Shown here one piece after another: positions 1 through 10,035 of a stretch of 64,000 bases of DNA; position 1 is the first letter of the stretch; each line of letters begins with the position of its first letter. The position numbers and the translations under genes were made by a program. The notes under the pieces are model-generated. The model saw only the letters and a list, made by a program, of their open reading frames with translations. It did no database searches and was not told the DNA's origin. This DNA is from Pseudosulfitobacter koreensis. Lineage in GTDB: Bacteria; Pseudomonadota; Alphaproteobacteria; Rhodobacterales; Rhodobacteraceae. Location: assembly GCF_024733015.1 (NCBI RefSeq), contig NZ_JANKJG010000001.1, positions 496,001 through 560,000 on the forward strand, in the 5' to 3' direction.

Positions 1-937
1 GTCAAGCGCCGAGGACATGACGCGCAGGCCCGAGGCCTTGGGATGGAAGATCAGCGGGGTTCTGACTTCGCTGCGGCAGGTGCACGAGATCGAAATCCTG
101 TCCGAGGCCGGAGCTGCGCGACAGGTGCGCATCGACGGCAAGGCGGCGGCGCAGGTGGCGCTGGCGCGCGTGGCGCGGGTGCTGTGGCTGATCCCTGCAA
201 TGGACCGGCTGTGGATCGAAGGCGCGGAAGGGCGACGGCGGTTCCTGGACCGGATGACGCTGAGTTTCGAGCCGGGCCATGCGGACCTGTCGCTGATCTA
301 TGAAAAGGCAATGCGCGAGCGCAACCGGCTGTTGAAGGACATGGTGCGCGATCCGGCGTGGTACGGAGCGCTGGAGGCGCAGATGGCGCAGGCGGGTGCG
401 GCGATCCATGCCAATCGGCTGGCCACGCTTATGGAGCTGCATAGTGCCCAGAAGGACGCGCAGACCGCCTTTCCCACTGCCGATCTGGAGTTGGTGCACG
501 CGGACGCGCCCCTGCCTGAGAGCGAGGAGGCGCTGCGCACTGCACTGGCTGAAGGGCGCAAGCGCGATCTGGCGGCGGGGCGCACGTTGATCGGGCCGCA
601 CCGCGCCGATCTGATCGGCACATATGCGGCCAAGGACGTGCCCGCCCGTGATTGTTCGACAGGGGAGCAGAAGGCGCTGCTGGTCTCGCTGATCCTTGCC
701 AATGCGCGCGCACTTGCCCAAAGCTTTGGTGCGCCACCCCTGCTGCTGCTGGACGAGGTGGCGGCGCATCTGGATGCGGACCGGCGCGCGGCGCTCTATG
801 ACGAGATCGTGGCGCTGGGCGCGCAGGCGTGGATGACGGGGACCGACCGCAACCTCTTTGACGCATTGGGCGGGCGCGCGCAGTATCTGCACGTGACGGA
901 GGCAGATGGCGCATCCAAGGTCGAGGCTGTGACATGA
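1..937 (+). CDS. recF: RecF DNA repair ATPase, 5' truncated by window start
   Basis: RecF is an SMC-like ATPase that loads RecA at single-stranded gaps (family knowledge). The reading frame is open to the window edge (codons begin at base 2), so only about 311 C-terminal residues are present and the Walker A part lies outside. Visible here are the ABC-type signature STGEQKALLVSL and a Walker B segment LLLLDEVAAHLD followed by the D-loop region, both near the C-terminus and in the expected order. Its stop overlaps the ATG of the next gene (ATGA), and gyrB follows, which is the usual dnaA-dnaN-recF-gyrB neighbourhood of a chromosomal origin. Identification is secure; the start is not visible. 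Confidence 0.95.
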   Translation, partial: SSAEDMTRRPEALGWKISGVLTSLRQVHEIEILSEAGAARQVRIDGKAAAQVALARVARVLWLIPAMDRLWIEGAEGRRRFLDRMTLSFEPGHADLSLIYEKAMRERNRLLKDMVRDPAWYGALEAQMAQAGAAIHANRLATLMELHSAQKDAQTAFPTADLELVHADAPLPESEEALRTALAEGRKRDLAAGRTLIGPHRADLIGTYAAKDVPARDCSTGEQKALLVSLILANARALAQSFGAPPLLLLDEVAAHLDADRRAALYDEIVALGAQAWMTGTDRNLFDALGGRAQYLHVTEADGASKVEAVT

Positions 938-1555
938 CGCTGCAATGGTCCGACCTGCTGCTGTACTGCGGCGCGCTGCTGATCCTGTTCCTGACGCCGG
1001 GCCCGGTCTGGCTGGCGCTGATGGCGCGCAGCCTGTCCGGAGGGTTCCGCGCGGCCTGGCCGCTGGCCGTGGGCGTGGCGATCGGTGACATCGTCTGGCC
1101 GCTGGTCGCCATCCTGGGGATTTCATGGATCTTGTCGGTTTTCGACACCTTCATGCTGGTGCTGCGATGGGTCGCCTGCGGTGTCTTCGTGGTGATGGGC
1201 GCGATGCTGATCCGCCATGCCGGGGCCACCATCAGCACCGACAGCCGTCTGACCCGCCCTGGCATTGATGGCCGGGTTCCTGGCTGGAATTCTGGCCATT
1301 CTCGGCAACCCCAAGGCGGTCCTTTTCTACATCGGTGTGCTGCCGGGGTTTTTCGATCTGCGCACGGTCACGGCGGTTGATGTGCTTCTGATCTTGGGCG
1401 TATCGGTTCTGATCCCGCTGGTGGGCAATCTGGTGATGGCGGCATTTGTGGGCCGCGTGCGGGCGCTGATCACCACATCGGGGGCGTTGCAGCGCATCAA
1501 TACCGGGGCCGGTGTGCTGCTGATTCTGGTTGGGCTGCTGCTGCCCTTCACGTGA
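934..1555 (+). pseudogene. LysE/RhtB-type amino acid exporter, frameshifted
   Basis: Two overlapping reading frames together make one LysE-family translocator of about 206 residues. The first frame (from 934) gives the N-terminal half with the family motif LTPGPVWLALMARSLSGG. The second (from about 1265) gives the C-terminal half with GNPKAVLFYIGVLPGFF. The frames meet at 1260-1268, where one extra base would restore the expected PG-L-MAGFLAG join if removed. The family exports amino acids or homoserine lactones across the inner membrane. The gene starts inside the recF stop (ATGA). Both halves keep good sequence, so this is either a very recent frameshift or a one-base assembly error. Confidence 0.8.
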
Positions 1556-1573
1556 TCCAGAAACTTGTCTCGA

Positions 1574-1606
1574 TTGCGTGACATCCCCCCATAAAAACAG
1601 TATAAA
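1574..1606 (+). promoter_or_regulatory. possible gyrB promoter
   Basis: The 78-bp gap before gyrB is AT-rich compared with its surroundings. It holds TATAAAAT around 1601-1608 and TTGCGT at 1574-1579; the spacing (21 bp) is longer than ideal, and TGACAT at 1580 is an alternative -35. The ribosome site AAGGTGA lies just before the ATG at 1634. Promoter assignment is by eye and weak. Confidence 0.3.
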
Positions 1607-1627
1607 ATGACAAAAAACATAAGGTGA

Positions 1628-4050
<2,423 letters not shown>

Positions 4051-4051
<1 letters not shown>

Positions 4052-4127
4052 TCCCTTGTAGGGACGCGGGTAGTTTTCGCGTCACTGGTGCGCATGTATG
4101 AGATAAATGCTATACTTTACAAGGGAT
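4051..4127. repeat. 10-bp perfect inverted repeat bounding a 77-bp segment
   Basis: ATCCCTTGTA at 4051-4060 is the exact reverse complement of TACAAGGGAT at 4118-4127. Inside it lies a smaller hairpin, GACGCG (4063-4068) with CGCGTC (4078-4083), without a clear T-run. The outer repeat could be the ends of a tiny non-autonomous mobile element or scar; the inner hairpin could help end gyrB transcription. No coding sequence fits in between. Confidence 0.5.
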
Positions 4128-4351
4128 TAATGACGAAGCAGTGAGGGCGGAGGAGCTGTGCGCTAATCGATTCGCACTTCCGTTGGACCACCACGACGGT
4201 CCCCCTCTCAATCTTTGTTAAGCGTCGCAATGCCCCCTTGCCCACCAATGATCCACCAGCGGGCTGGATCGCGCTCTTTCAGCGTGTCGCGCGCTTTTAG
4301 CTTGGCTTTGCCTTCACAGTCTGGGAAGCGCACACAGTCGAGAAACGCTCC

Positions 4352-4466
4352 ATGGCCGGCCCTGATCGCAGGGCGTGGAAAGCCCGCATGATTTTCAGCG
4401 ACAACGGCACCGAACTGACCAGTAACGCGATCTTAACCTTTGCCACGGAACACAAGATCGAATGGC
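4352..4466 (+). mobile_element. remnant of an IS3-type transposase (rve integrase core fragment)
   Basis: About 35 residues read MIFSDNGTELTSNAIL and then EHKIEWH, the segment around the second catalytic Asp of IS3-family OrfB (SDNGTELTSNAIL is a near-constant string there). The frame has a stop upstream at 4298-4300, and similarity ends abruptly after EWH, so both ends of the gene are lost. It joins within about 20 bp a fragment of an unrelated transposase family. Inactive. Confidence 0.7.
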
Positions 4467-4485
4467 ATTCTCTCCACCGTTGGAA

Positions 4486-5000
4486 GGCTTCAAACGCGGT
4501 CGGGACTTTGCGGCATGGCTTGGTCTGGTCCCGGTTCAGAAATCGACAGGTGGGCGCCAAGTGTTAGGGCGAACATCAAAGATGGGGCAGCGCGACATTC
4601 GGCGACTGCTGATCATTGGGGCCATGACACGGATCAGATGGGCGATTAAAAATGGTCCACCCAAGGGCTCATGGCTTGAGCAGATGTTAGAGCGTAAGCC
4701 TCGCATGCCGGTGGCCATCGCGCTGGCCAACAAAACGGCGCGCATCATTTGGGCGATGATGACGAAACATGAAGATTATCGAGATCCGGTCGCGGTAGCC
4801 TAAAGGCTGCATCGCTCGGTATGATGTGAGAAGGACATTGAGACAGTAAGGACAAATGATCGACTAGATCGAGGTTAGGAAAACCAGGCATTCCCAGAGA
4901 GCTTAGCGCTCGTGTCATTGATATGGACCTGACCTTCGCATCGCCATACCGGCCCGCGGCATGTGAAACGCCGCAATCTGAAGCCTAACACATGACCGTA
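4486..5000 (+). mobile_element. remnant of an IS110-family element (transposase C-terminus and right flank)
   Basis: The reading frame through 4803 carries GRDFAAWLGLVPVQKSTGG, TSKMGQRDIRRLLIIGAM and ERKPRMPVAIALANKTAR, which is the C-terminal transposase_20 domain of IS110/IS116-type elements. Only about 105 of the usual 330-400 residues remain, so the N-terminal DEDD domain is gone. The sequence after the stop, to about 5000, resembles the non-coding right flank such elements carry, but I cannot set the exact end. IS110 elements usually lack long terminal inverted repeats, and none is seen. Inactive fragment. Confidence 0.7.
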
Positions 5001-5097
5001 CCCGATCACATGTTCAAACCGTCGAAAATATCTCTTGCGTCAAAGGGCATCCACACATGGGAACGCGACATGAGGGGCACTTCATCGTGCGACACGT

Positions 5098-5973
5098 CTA
5101 GCCCGCGTCCGATATGCGGTATGCGTGTGAATAAAGGTCGAAATTGCCGCCGCGTGCGCAAGCGGCCAGTGTAATTCCGGCATCTTCGGCCAGTTGCACC
5201 GCCTGTCCTGTGGGGGCCGAAACCGCGATCAGGGCGGGCACCCCGGCATAGGCGCATTTCTGCACCAGCTCCACCGACAGCCGCGAGGTCATGACCACGG
5301 CCCCCAAGGCGGGGTCCACGCCCGACCGCAGCAGCGCCCCGACCAGCTTGTCGAGGGCGTTGTGCCGCCCGACGTCCTCGCGCAAGAGCGTGATGCCGCG
5401 CTTGGGGTGCAAGAAGCCGGCCGCGTGGGTCGCGTGCGTGCGCGCATGAAGCGCCTGGTGCGGTCGCAGGGCGTCCGTCGCAGCCGCCACCTCAGCGGGA
5501 ATCAGGCGCAAGTGGTCTCCGGTGACTCGCGGCAGGGGGCGCAGCGCCTGTTCCAAACTGTCGATCCCGCACAGACCGCAGCCCACAGGCCCAGCCAACG
5601 TGCGCCGGCGCTGCGCAAGTGCCTCGGCACGGTCCTCGCACAGCCAAAACCGCGCTTCGATACCTTGGTCGTGCGTTGCGATCTCGAATGCTTCGATCTG
5701 CGTCAAATCGGTGATCGCGCCCTCGCTCAGAGCAAAGCCATGCGCGAAGTCGGCAATGTCGTTGGGCGTCGCCATCATCACGGCAAGGGTCGTACCATCA
5801 AAGACTACGGCGACCGGAACCTCCTGTGGCAGGTCTCTGCGCTTTTGGCGCGGCATACGCGCCGAGCACCCGTTTGTCCCAAGCGGGATCGCCAGACGTG
5901 TCACGCTGCCACAGATCGGATCGGATGCGCCGAGGTCGTTGCTGTGGTGCAGCGAATTGTTGCGTTGATCCAT
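5098..5973 (-). CDS. fdhD: FdhD, formate dehydrogenase sulfurtransferase / Mo-cofactor insertion protein
   Basis: FdhD takes sulfur from IscS and puts it on the molybdenum-bis-MGD cofactor of FdhF-type enzymes (family knowledge). The 291-residue protein shows the cysteine loop CGLCG (Cys132, Cys135), FAHGFALSEGAI, LLREDVGRHNALDKLVGALL and a C-terminal AGVPALIAVSAPTGQAV segment. The ATG has a strong GGAGGAG site upstream. It lies 80 bp downstream of cyoD on the same strand, last in a run that begins with a YdeP/FdhF-like molybdoenzyme, its probable client. IS debris begins close to its 3' end. Confidence 0.93.
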   Translation of the reverse strand: MDQRNNSLHHSNDLGASDPICGSVTRLAIPLGTNGCSARMPRQKRRDLPQEVPVAVVFDGTTLAVMMATPNDIADFAHGFALSEGAITDLTQIEAFEIATHDQGIEARFWLCEDRAEALAQRRRTLAGPVGCGLCGIDSLEQALRPLPRVTGDHLRLIPAEVAAATDALRPHQALHARTHATHAAGFLHPKRGITLLREDVGRHNALDKLVGALLRSGVDPALGAVVMTSRLSVELVQKCAYAGVPALIAVSAPTGQAVQLAEDAGITLAACARGGNFDLYSHAYRISDAG

Positions 5974-6053
5974 TCTGCTGCTCCTCCCGCGTCCCTTTAA
6001 GAACCGATCAGGGGCTAACTTGTTCCCTCGACCCGCCCCCCCGGCATCCGCGC

Positions 6054-6395
6054 TCAGTGCATCCGCGCATCAAGGTTGGCGAGGATGAAAATCGTACCAC
6101 CGCCCATCAGGCCAAGGATCAGCGCGGTGAAAAGGATAAGCTGCAGATCGTCTCGCGCCTGCCCCCGCAGTCGGATGTGCAGGAACCAGCGAAACTGCGC
6201 CGCGATCTGCAAAAGCGCGGTCAGCCCCAGCGTCACTAGAACCGTTATCCGATCCGCAATGTCGAACGCGACCACTCCAAAGGTGATCAGCGTCAGCACA
6301 AGCGATACCAAAAAGCCTTTCATGTAAGAGCGCCTTTCGTGCGCAGCATCTGCCGCGCGTGCGCCTGCTTCGTCTTCAGGTGCTTCGCGGGTCAT
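6054..6395 (-). CDS. cyoD: cytochrome bo3-type ubiquinol oxidase subunit IV
   Basis: A 113-residue protein with three hydrophobic segments (about residues 27-43, 50-69 and 86-105) in the CyoD pattern: GFLVSLVLTLITFGVVAF, then QIAAQFRWFLHI, then LILFTALILGLMGGGTIFIL. CyoD is a small subunit thought to help assemble the CuB centre of the oxidase. Its start overlaps the cyoC stop by 4 bp. It closes the cyoABCD set; no cyoE (heme O synthase) follows, so heme farnesylation must be encoded elsewhere. Confidence 0.9.
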   Translation of the reverse strand: MTREAPEDEAGARAADAAHERRSYMKGFLVSLVLTLITFGVVAFDIADRITVLVTLGLTALLQIAAQFRWFLHIRLRGQARDDLQLILFTALILGLMGGGTIFILANLDARMH

Positions 6396-7003
6396 CCAAG
6401 CTCTCCCAAGTAGACAATAGTAAAGATCCCGATCCAGACGATATCCAGAAAGTGCCAGAGCACGGTCAGCCGCAACAAGCCCAGCTTGACCTCGCTGTCC
6501 TGTCCAAAGATCAGCACCTGCACGGCAATGACGACCAGCCAGAGCATGGCGGCGCTGACGTGCAGCGCATGCAGTGGCACCAGCGCCCAGAACGCCGACA
6601 ACCAGCCCGACCTGCTTGGCACGCCACCCTTTTCCACCATCGACGCGAAATCATGCAGCTCATAGGACAAGAACGCCAGGCCCAGGCCAAACGTCAGCCC
6701 CAGCCATATGAACAGCCGGGCATCGTCGCGTTCGTGTTTCATCGACAGCGACGCCATGCCGATGGTCAGGCTGGATATCAGCAGCAGCAGCGTTTCGATA
6801 AAGACCGTCCGCAGCTCGAACAGATCATGCGGGCCTGGTCCGCCCGCCAGTGCATCCGACATCGCGACGTAGGTGGCGAAAAGCAGGCCAAAGACAATGA
6901 CATCGCTCATCATGAACACCCAAAAGCCAAAGACCAGCGTGACTGCCTGATCATGGGCGGGCGCGTGACTTGCATCCAGGTTCAGTCCGGGGTGACGGCT
7001 CAT
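6392..7003 (-). CDS. cyoC: cytochrome bo3-type ubiquinol oxidase subunit III
   Basis: A 203-residue heme-copper oxidase subunit III with five predicted membrane helices, which is the CyoC form (mitochondrial-type COX3 has seven). Recognisable strings are FGFWVFMMSDVIVFGLLFATY, here shortened in its ends, LLLISSLTIGMA, and the final helix LTVLWHFLDIVWIGIFTIVY with the conserved WHFLD. Starts and stops overlap cyoB and cyoD by 4 bp, indicating translational coupling. Confidence 0.93.
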   Translation of the reverse strand: MSRHPGLNLDASHAPAHDQAVTLVFGFWVFMMSDVIVFGLLFATYVAMSDALAGGPGPHDLFELRTVFIETLLLLISSLTIGMASLSMKHERDDARLFIWLGLTFGLGLAFLSYELHDFASMVEKGGVPSRSGWLSAFWALVPLHALHVSAAMLWLVVIAVQVLIFGQDSEVKLGLLRLTVLWHFLDIVWIGIFTIVYLGELG

Positions 7004-9114
7004 TGCTGCTCCTTCATGACCGGCATGGCACGACCATTGTTCGCACGGCTGCTTTCCTGCGACCGCACAGTCAGCGGCAGCGCACGCACATTCTCAAGCC
7101 ATTCCATATATTGGGCACGAACCTCGTCGGCCGAGATCGTCTTGGTGGTGTTGCGTGTGAAACTGCGCGCGATCACCGCGCCAAGCCCCGCAAGCGCTGC
7201 CAGTACCACCAGCCACCACATGTACCAGACCAGACCGAAGCACCCCAAGAATCCGACCAGTCCAAGAACGAGGCCAAGCGCAGCATTGCGCGGCATTTCA
7301 ATATCCTGCCAATCGTCAGGGGACTGAAGGGCTTTGCCGTCGAGCTTTTCATGCGTAAACGGGTCCTTGCTTTCGACCGTCGGAACGACGGGAAAGTTAT
7401 ACTCGGGCGGCGGCGCAGAGGTGGCCCATTCCAGCGTTCGCCCGTCCCAGGGATCACCTGCGCGCACCGACAGGTGATCGCGGTCGCGCACGCTGACCCA
7501 AAGCTGCACGCACAGGCACGCAAAGGCCGCGACGATCAGCAAGGTTCCCACCAGCGCTACAACCGTGAACGGCAGATACGCCGGTTCGACATAGGCATGA
7601 AGACGACGCGGCATCCCCAACAGGCCCAGACCATAGAGCGGGAAGAACGCAAGGACAAAGCCCGCGATCCACCCCAGCGCCGCGCGCCTGCCCCAGATCT
7701 CGTCCAGCCGAAATCCGAACGCCTTGGGAAACCACATCGTATAGCCTGCCAGCATCCCGAAAAGCGTGCCGGGGATCAGCATGTTGTGAAAGTGCGCTAC
7801 CAGGAACAGCGTATTGTGAACCTGATAGTCCACGCTTGGATTGGCCAGCACGATCCCCGTGGTGCCGCCGATCACAAACAGCATGATGAACCCCAGGGCA
7901 TAGATCATAGGCACCGTCAGCCGCACTTGACCGCGGTACATCGTCAGCATCCAGTCAAAGATCTTCACTCCTGTCGGGATGCCTATCAGCATGGTCGAGA
8001 TGCCAAAGACGGCGTTCAGCTCGGCCGATTGGCCCATCGTGAAAAAGTGGTGCATCCAGACGCCAAAACTCAGGACCGCGATGCACATCGTCGCCAGCAC
8101 CAGTGCGCGGTAGCCATAAAGCGTCTTGCCAGAAAAAGTCGTGAACACCTCGGAATAGACACCAAAGGCGGGCAGGATCAGGATATAGACCTCTGGGTGA
8201 CCGAACAGCCAGAACAGGTTGGCGTAGTTCATCATGTTGCCGCCAAGGTCGTTGGTGAAAAAGTGGAAATCGGCGTAGCGATCCAGCGCAAGCAGGGCCG
8301 TTGCGACCGTCAGCGGGGGCATTGCGAAGATCATCAGGATCGACGTGCACAGCGCAGTCCAGCAGAACAGCGGCATGCGAAAGAAATGCATCCCCGGCGC
8401 GCGTTCCTTGTAGACCGTCACCGAGAAGTTGATGCCGGTCAAAGTCGAGCCCAGCGACGAAAGCGTGACCGCCCAGATCCAATAGTCCGGACCTGCTCCG
8501 GGATTGAAGCTGCGCTCGGTATAGGGCGGATAACCGCTCCAGCCGCCGGTCGAAAAGGGCATCAGCACCAGCGAGACCATGACCAGCGCAGCCCCCGCCG
8601 CCGTCAGCCCCAGCGAGATGGAATTGAGAACTGGAAAGGATACATCGCGCGCCCCGATCTGGAGCGGCATGACGTAGTTGATCAACCCCGTCAGAAACGG
8701 CATCGCCACGAAGAAGATCATGATCGTGCCGTGCGTGGTAAAGAATTCCCCAAAGTGTTCCGGCGTCAGGAATCCTGTGTCGTTCAGCGCTGTGGCCTGA
8801 TGGGCGCGCATGAACGTCGCTTCGACAAGGCCACGGGCCAGCATGACCAACGCCAGGATGACGTACATGATCCCGATCTTCTTGTGGTCCACGCTCGTCA
8901 GCCAGCCAGACCACAGTGACCGCCACCAGCGCCGCCGGGTCAGCATCACGACCACAGCCAGCGCACCGAAAACCACCAGGCTGGCCGCACCGCTGGCGAT
9001 CAACCCGTTCAGCCAGGCCTTGCCGTCATGGGGGTGACGCACGATCTCCCAGAACGGCAGGGCGTCCCACCCCAGGCGCCCGAACGCCGTATCCAGAAAC
9101 TGATGCAGCGTCAC
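7000..9114 (-). CDS. cyoB: cytochrome bo3-type ubiquinol oxidase subunit I
   Basis: The catalytic subunit, carrying low-spin heme, the high-spin heme/CuB site and the proton channels. The 704-residue length exceeds E. coli CyoB (663) through a longer C-terminal tail. Visible: the low-spin heme His in TTHGTIMIFF (His128), D-channel Asp in GARDVSFP, the CuB ligand and cross-linked Tyr in GHPEVYILILP, K-channel Lys in IPTGVKIFDW, and heme ligands in LVAHFHNMLI. Compared with the E. coli quinol site (Arg71, Asp75, His98, Gln101), the aligned residues are Arg94, Glu98, His120 and Glu123, so two positions differ. Overlaps cyoA and cyoC by 4 bp. Confidence 0.95.
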   Translation of the reverse strand: MTLHQFLDTAFGRLGWDALPFWEIVRHPHDGKAWLNGLIASGAASLVVFGALAVVVMLTRRRWWRSLWSGWLTSVDHKKIGIMYVILALVMLARGLVEATFMRAHQATALNDTGFLTPEHFGEFFTTHGTIMIFFVAMPFLTGLINYVMPLQIGARDVSFPVLNSISLGLTAAGAALVMVSLVLMPFSTGGWSGYPPYTERSFNPGAGPDYWIWAVTLSSLGSTLTGINFSVTVYKERAPGMHFFRMPLFCWTALCTSILMIFAMPPLTVATALLALDRYADFHFFTNDLGGNMMNYANLFWLFGHPEVYILILPAFGVYSEVFTTFSGKTLYGYRALVLATMCIAVLSFGVWMHHFFTMGQSAELNAVFGISTMLIGIPTGVKIFDWMLTMYRGQVRLTVPMIYALGFIMLFVIGGTTGIVLANPSVDYQVHNTLFLVAHFHNMLIPGTLFGMLAGYTMWFPKAFGFRLDEIWGRRAALGWIAGFVLAFFPLYGLGLLGMPRRLHAYVEPAYLPFTVVALVGTLLIVAAFACLCVQLWVSVRDRDHLSVRAGDPWDGRTLEWATSAPPPEYNFPVVPTVESKDPFTHEKLDGKALQSPDDWQDIEMPRNAALGLVLGLVGFLGCFGLVWYMWWLVVLAALAGLGAVIARSFTRNTTKTISADEVRAQYMEWLENVRALPLTVRSQESSRANNGRAMPVMKEQQ

Positions 9115-10034
9115 GGCTTTGCCGCCGCGACGGGCTGCGACGTCTGCACGAACATATCGGGCGGCACCGAGCCAAAGCGCAGCGGCATGGTCACGCCCAG
9201 ATTTTGCGCGGCCTCTTGCGCAGTATTCTGTGCCGCCAGAATCGCCCGTGCCCGGCTGTCGAGCGGCCCGGCCTCACGCACTTTCTGGACCCAGGCGTCA
9301 AAATCATCGGCGCGCATCGCGACAGCTTCGAACCGCTGCTGTGCAAAATCCATCCCGTTGTATTGCGTGTTACGCCCGCGAAACCGTCCAGGTGCGTCCG
9401 CCGCCAGATGCAGATGCGTGACCATGCCGCTCATTGCATAGATCTGGCTTCCCAGTGCCGGGACAAAAAACGCCTGCATCACCGTCTGGGATGTCAGGTC
9501 CAATGCCAATTGTCCGCCCACGGGAAACGCCAATTCATCAACCGTCGCGATGCCCAGATCGGGATAGATGAACAGCCACTTCCAATCATACCCGATCGCC
9601 TGAACACGGATCGGTGGGCCAGAGGTCAGCAGCGGTTTGTAGGGATCAAGGGCGATCGTATTGCGCCACAGAAACACCCCAAGAACCACGACGATCACCG
9701 CGGGTGTTCCCCACAGCAGCACCTCCCATTTCCAAGAGAAATTCCAGTCCGGCTTGTAAGCGTTGTGCTTGCCATAGCGATAGCGAAAGGCAAGCCAGGG
9801 GGTCAGCACCAGCACAGGCAGCACGATGATCGCCATCATGCCGAGGATAATCAGGAAATGCGTACGCTGCTGCGCGGCAACAGGCCCTTGTGGATCAAGA
9901 AAGGTGATGTGGATGCCATCACACCCCGGCAGCGCGACCAGCGCCGCGACAGCGACTGCACTTGCTGCTCTGCTGATAGCAACAGGCGGTTCCGGACTCC
10001 GCTTACGATCTCGCACAGCAAGGGTCAGAGGCAT
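9111..10034 (-). CDS. cyoA: cytochrome bo3-type ubiquinol oxidase subunit II, lipoprotein
   Basis: A 307-residue subunit II with a lipobox LPGC (Cys38), two membrane helices (one in the HFLIILGMMAIIVLPVLVL segment, one in VLLWGTPAVIVVVLGVFLW) and a cupredoxin domain. The segment PALGSQIYAMSGMVTHLHL matches CyoA and lacks the Cys-rich CuA motif, so the partner should be a quinol, not cytochrome c. The frame can be extended to 10061, but the ATG at 10034 sits one base after the stop of the upstream molybdoenzyme gene and gives a better signal sequence, so I chose it. Confidence 0.92.
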   Translation of the reverse strand: MPLTLAVRDRKRSPEPPVAISRAASAVAVAALVALPGCDGIHITFLDPQGPVAAQQRTHFLIILGMMAIIVLPVLVLTPWLAFRYRYGKHNAYKPDWNFSWKWEVLLWGTPAVIVVVLGVFLWRNTIALDPYKPLLTSGPPIRVQAIGYDWKWLFIYPDLGIATVDELAFPVGGQLALDLTSQTVMQAFFVPALGSQIYAMSGMVTHLHLAADAPGRFRGRNTQYNGMDFAQQRFEAVAMRADDFDAWVQKVREAGPLDSRARAILAAQNTAQEAAQNLGVTMPLRFGSVPPDMFVQTSQPVAAAKP

Positions 10035-10035
10035 A

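Noticed and set aside
6970..8919. 649-codon open frame on the plus strand across cyoC/cyoB
   Set aside because: Antisense to cyoB and cyoC, composition rich in Arg, His and Gln, no family resemblance.
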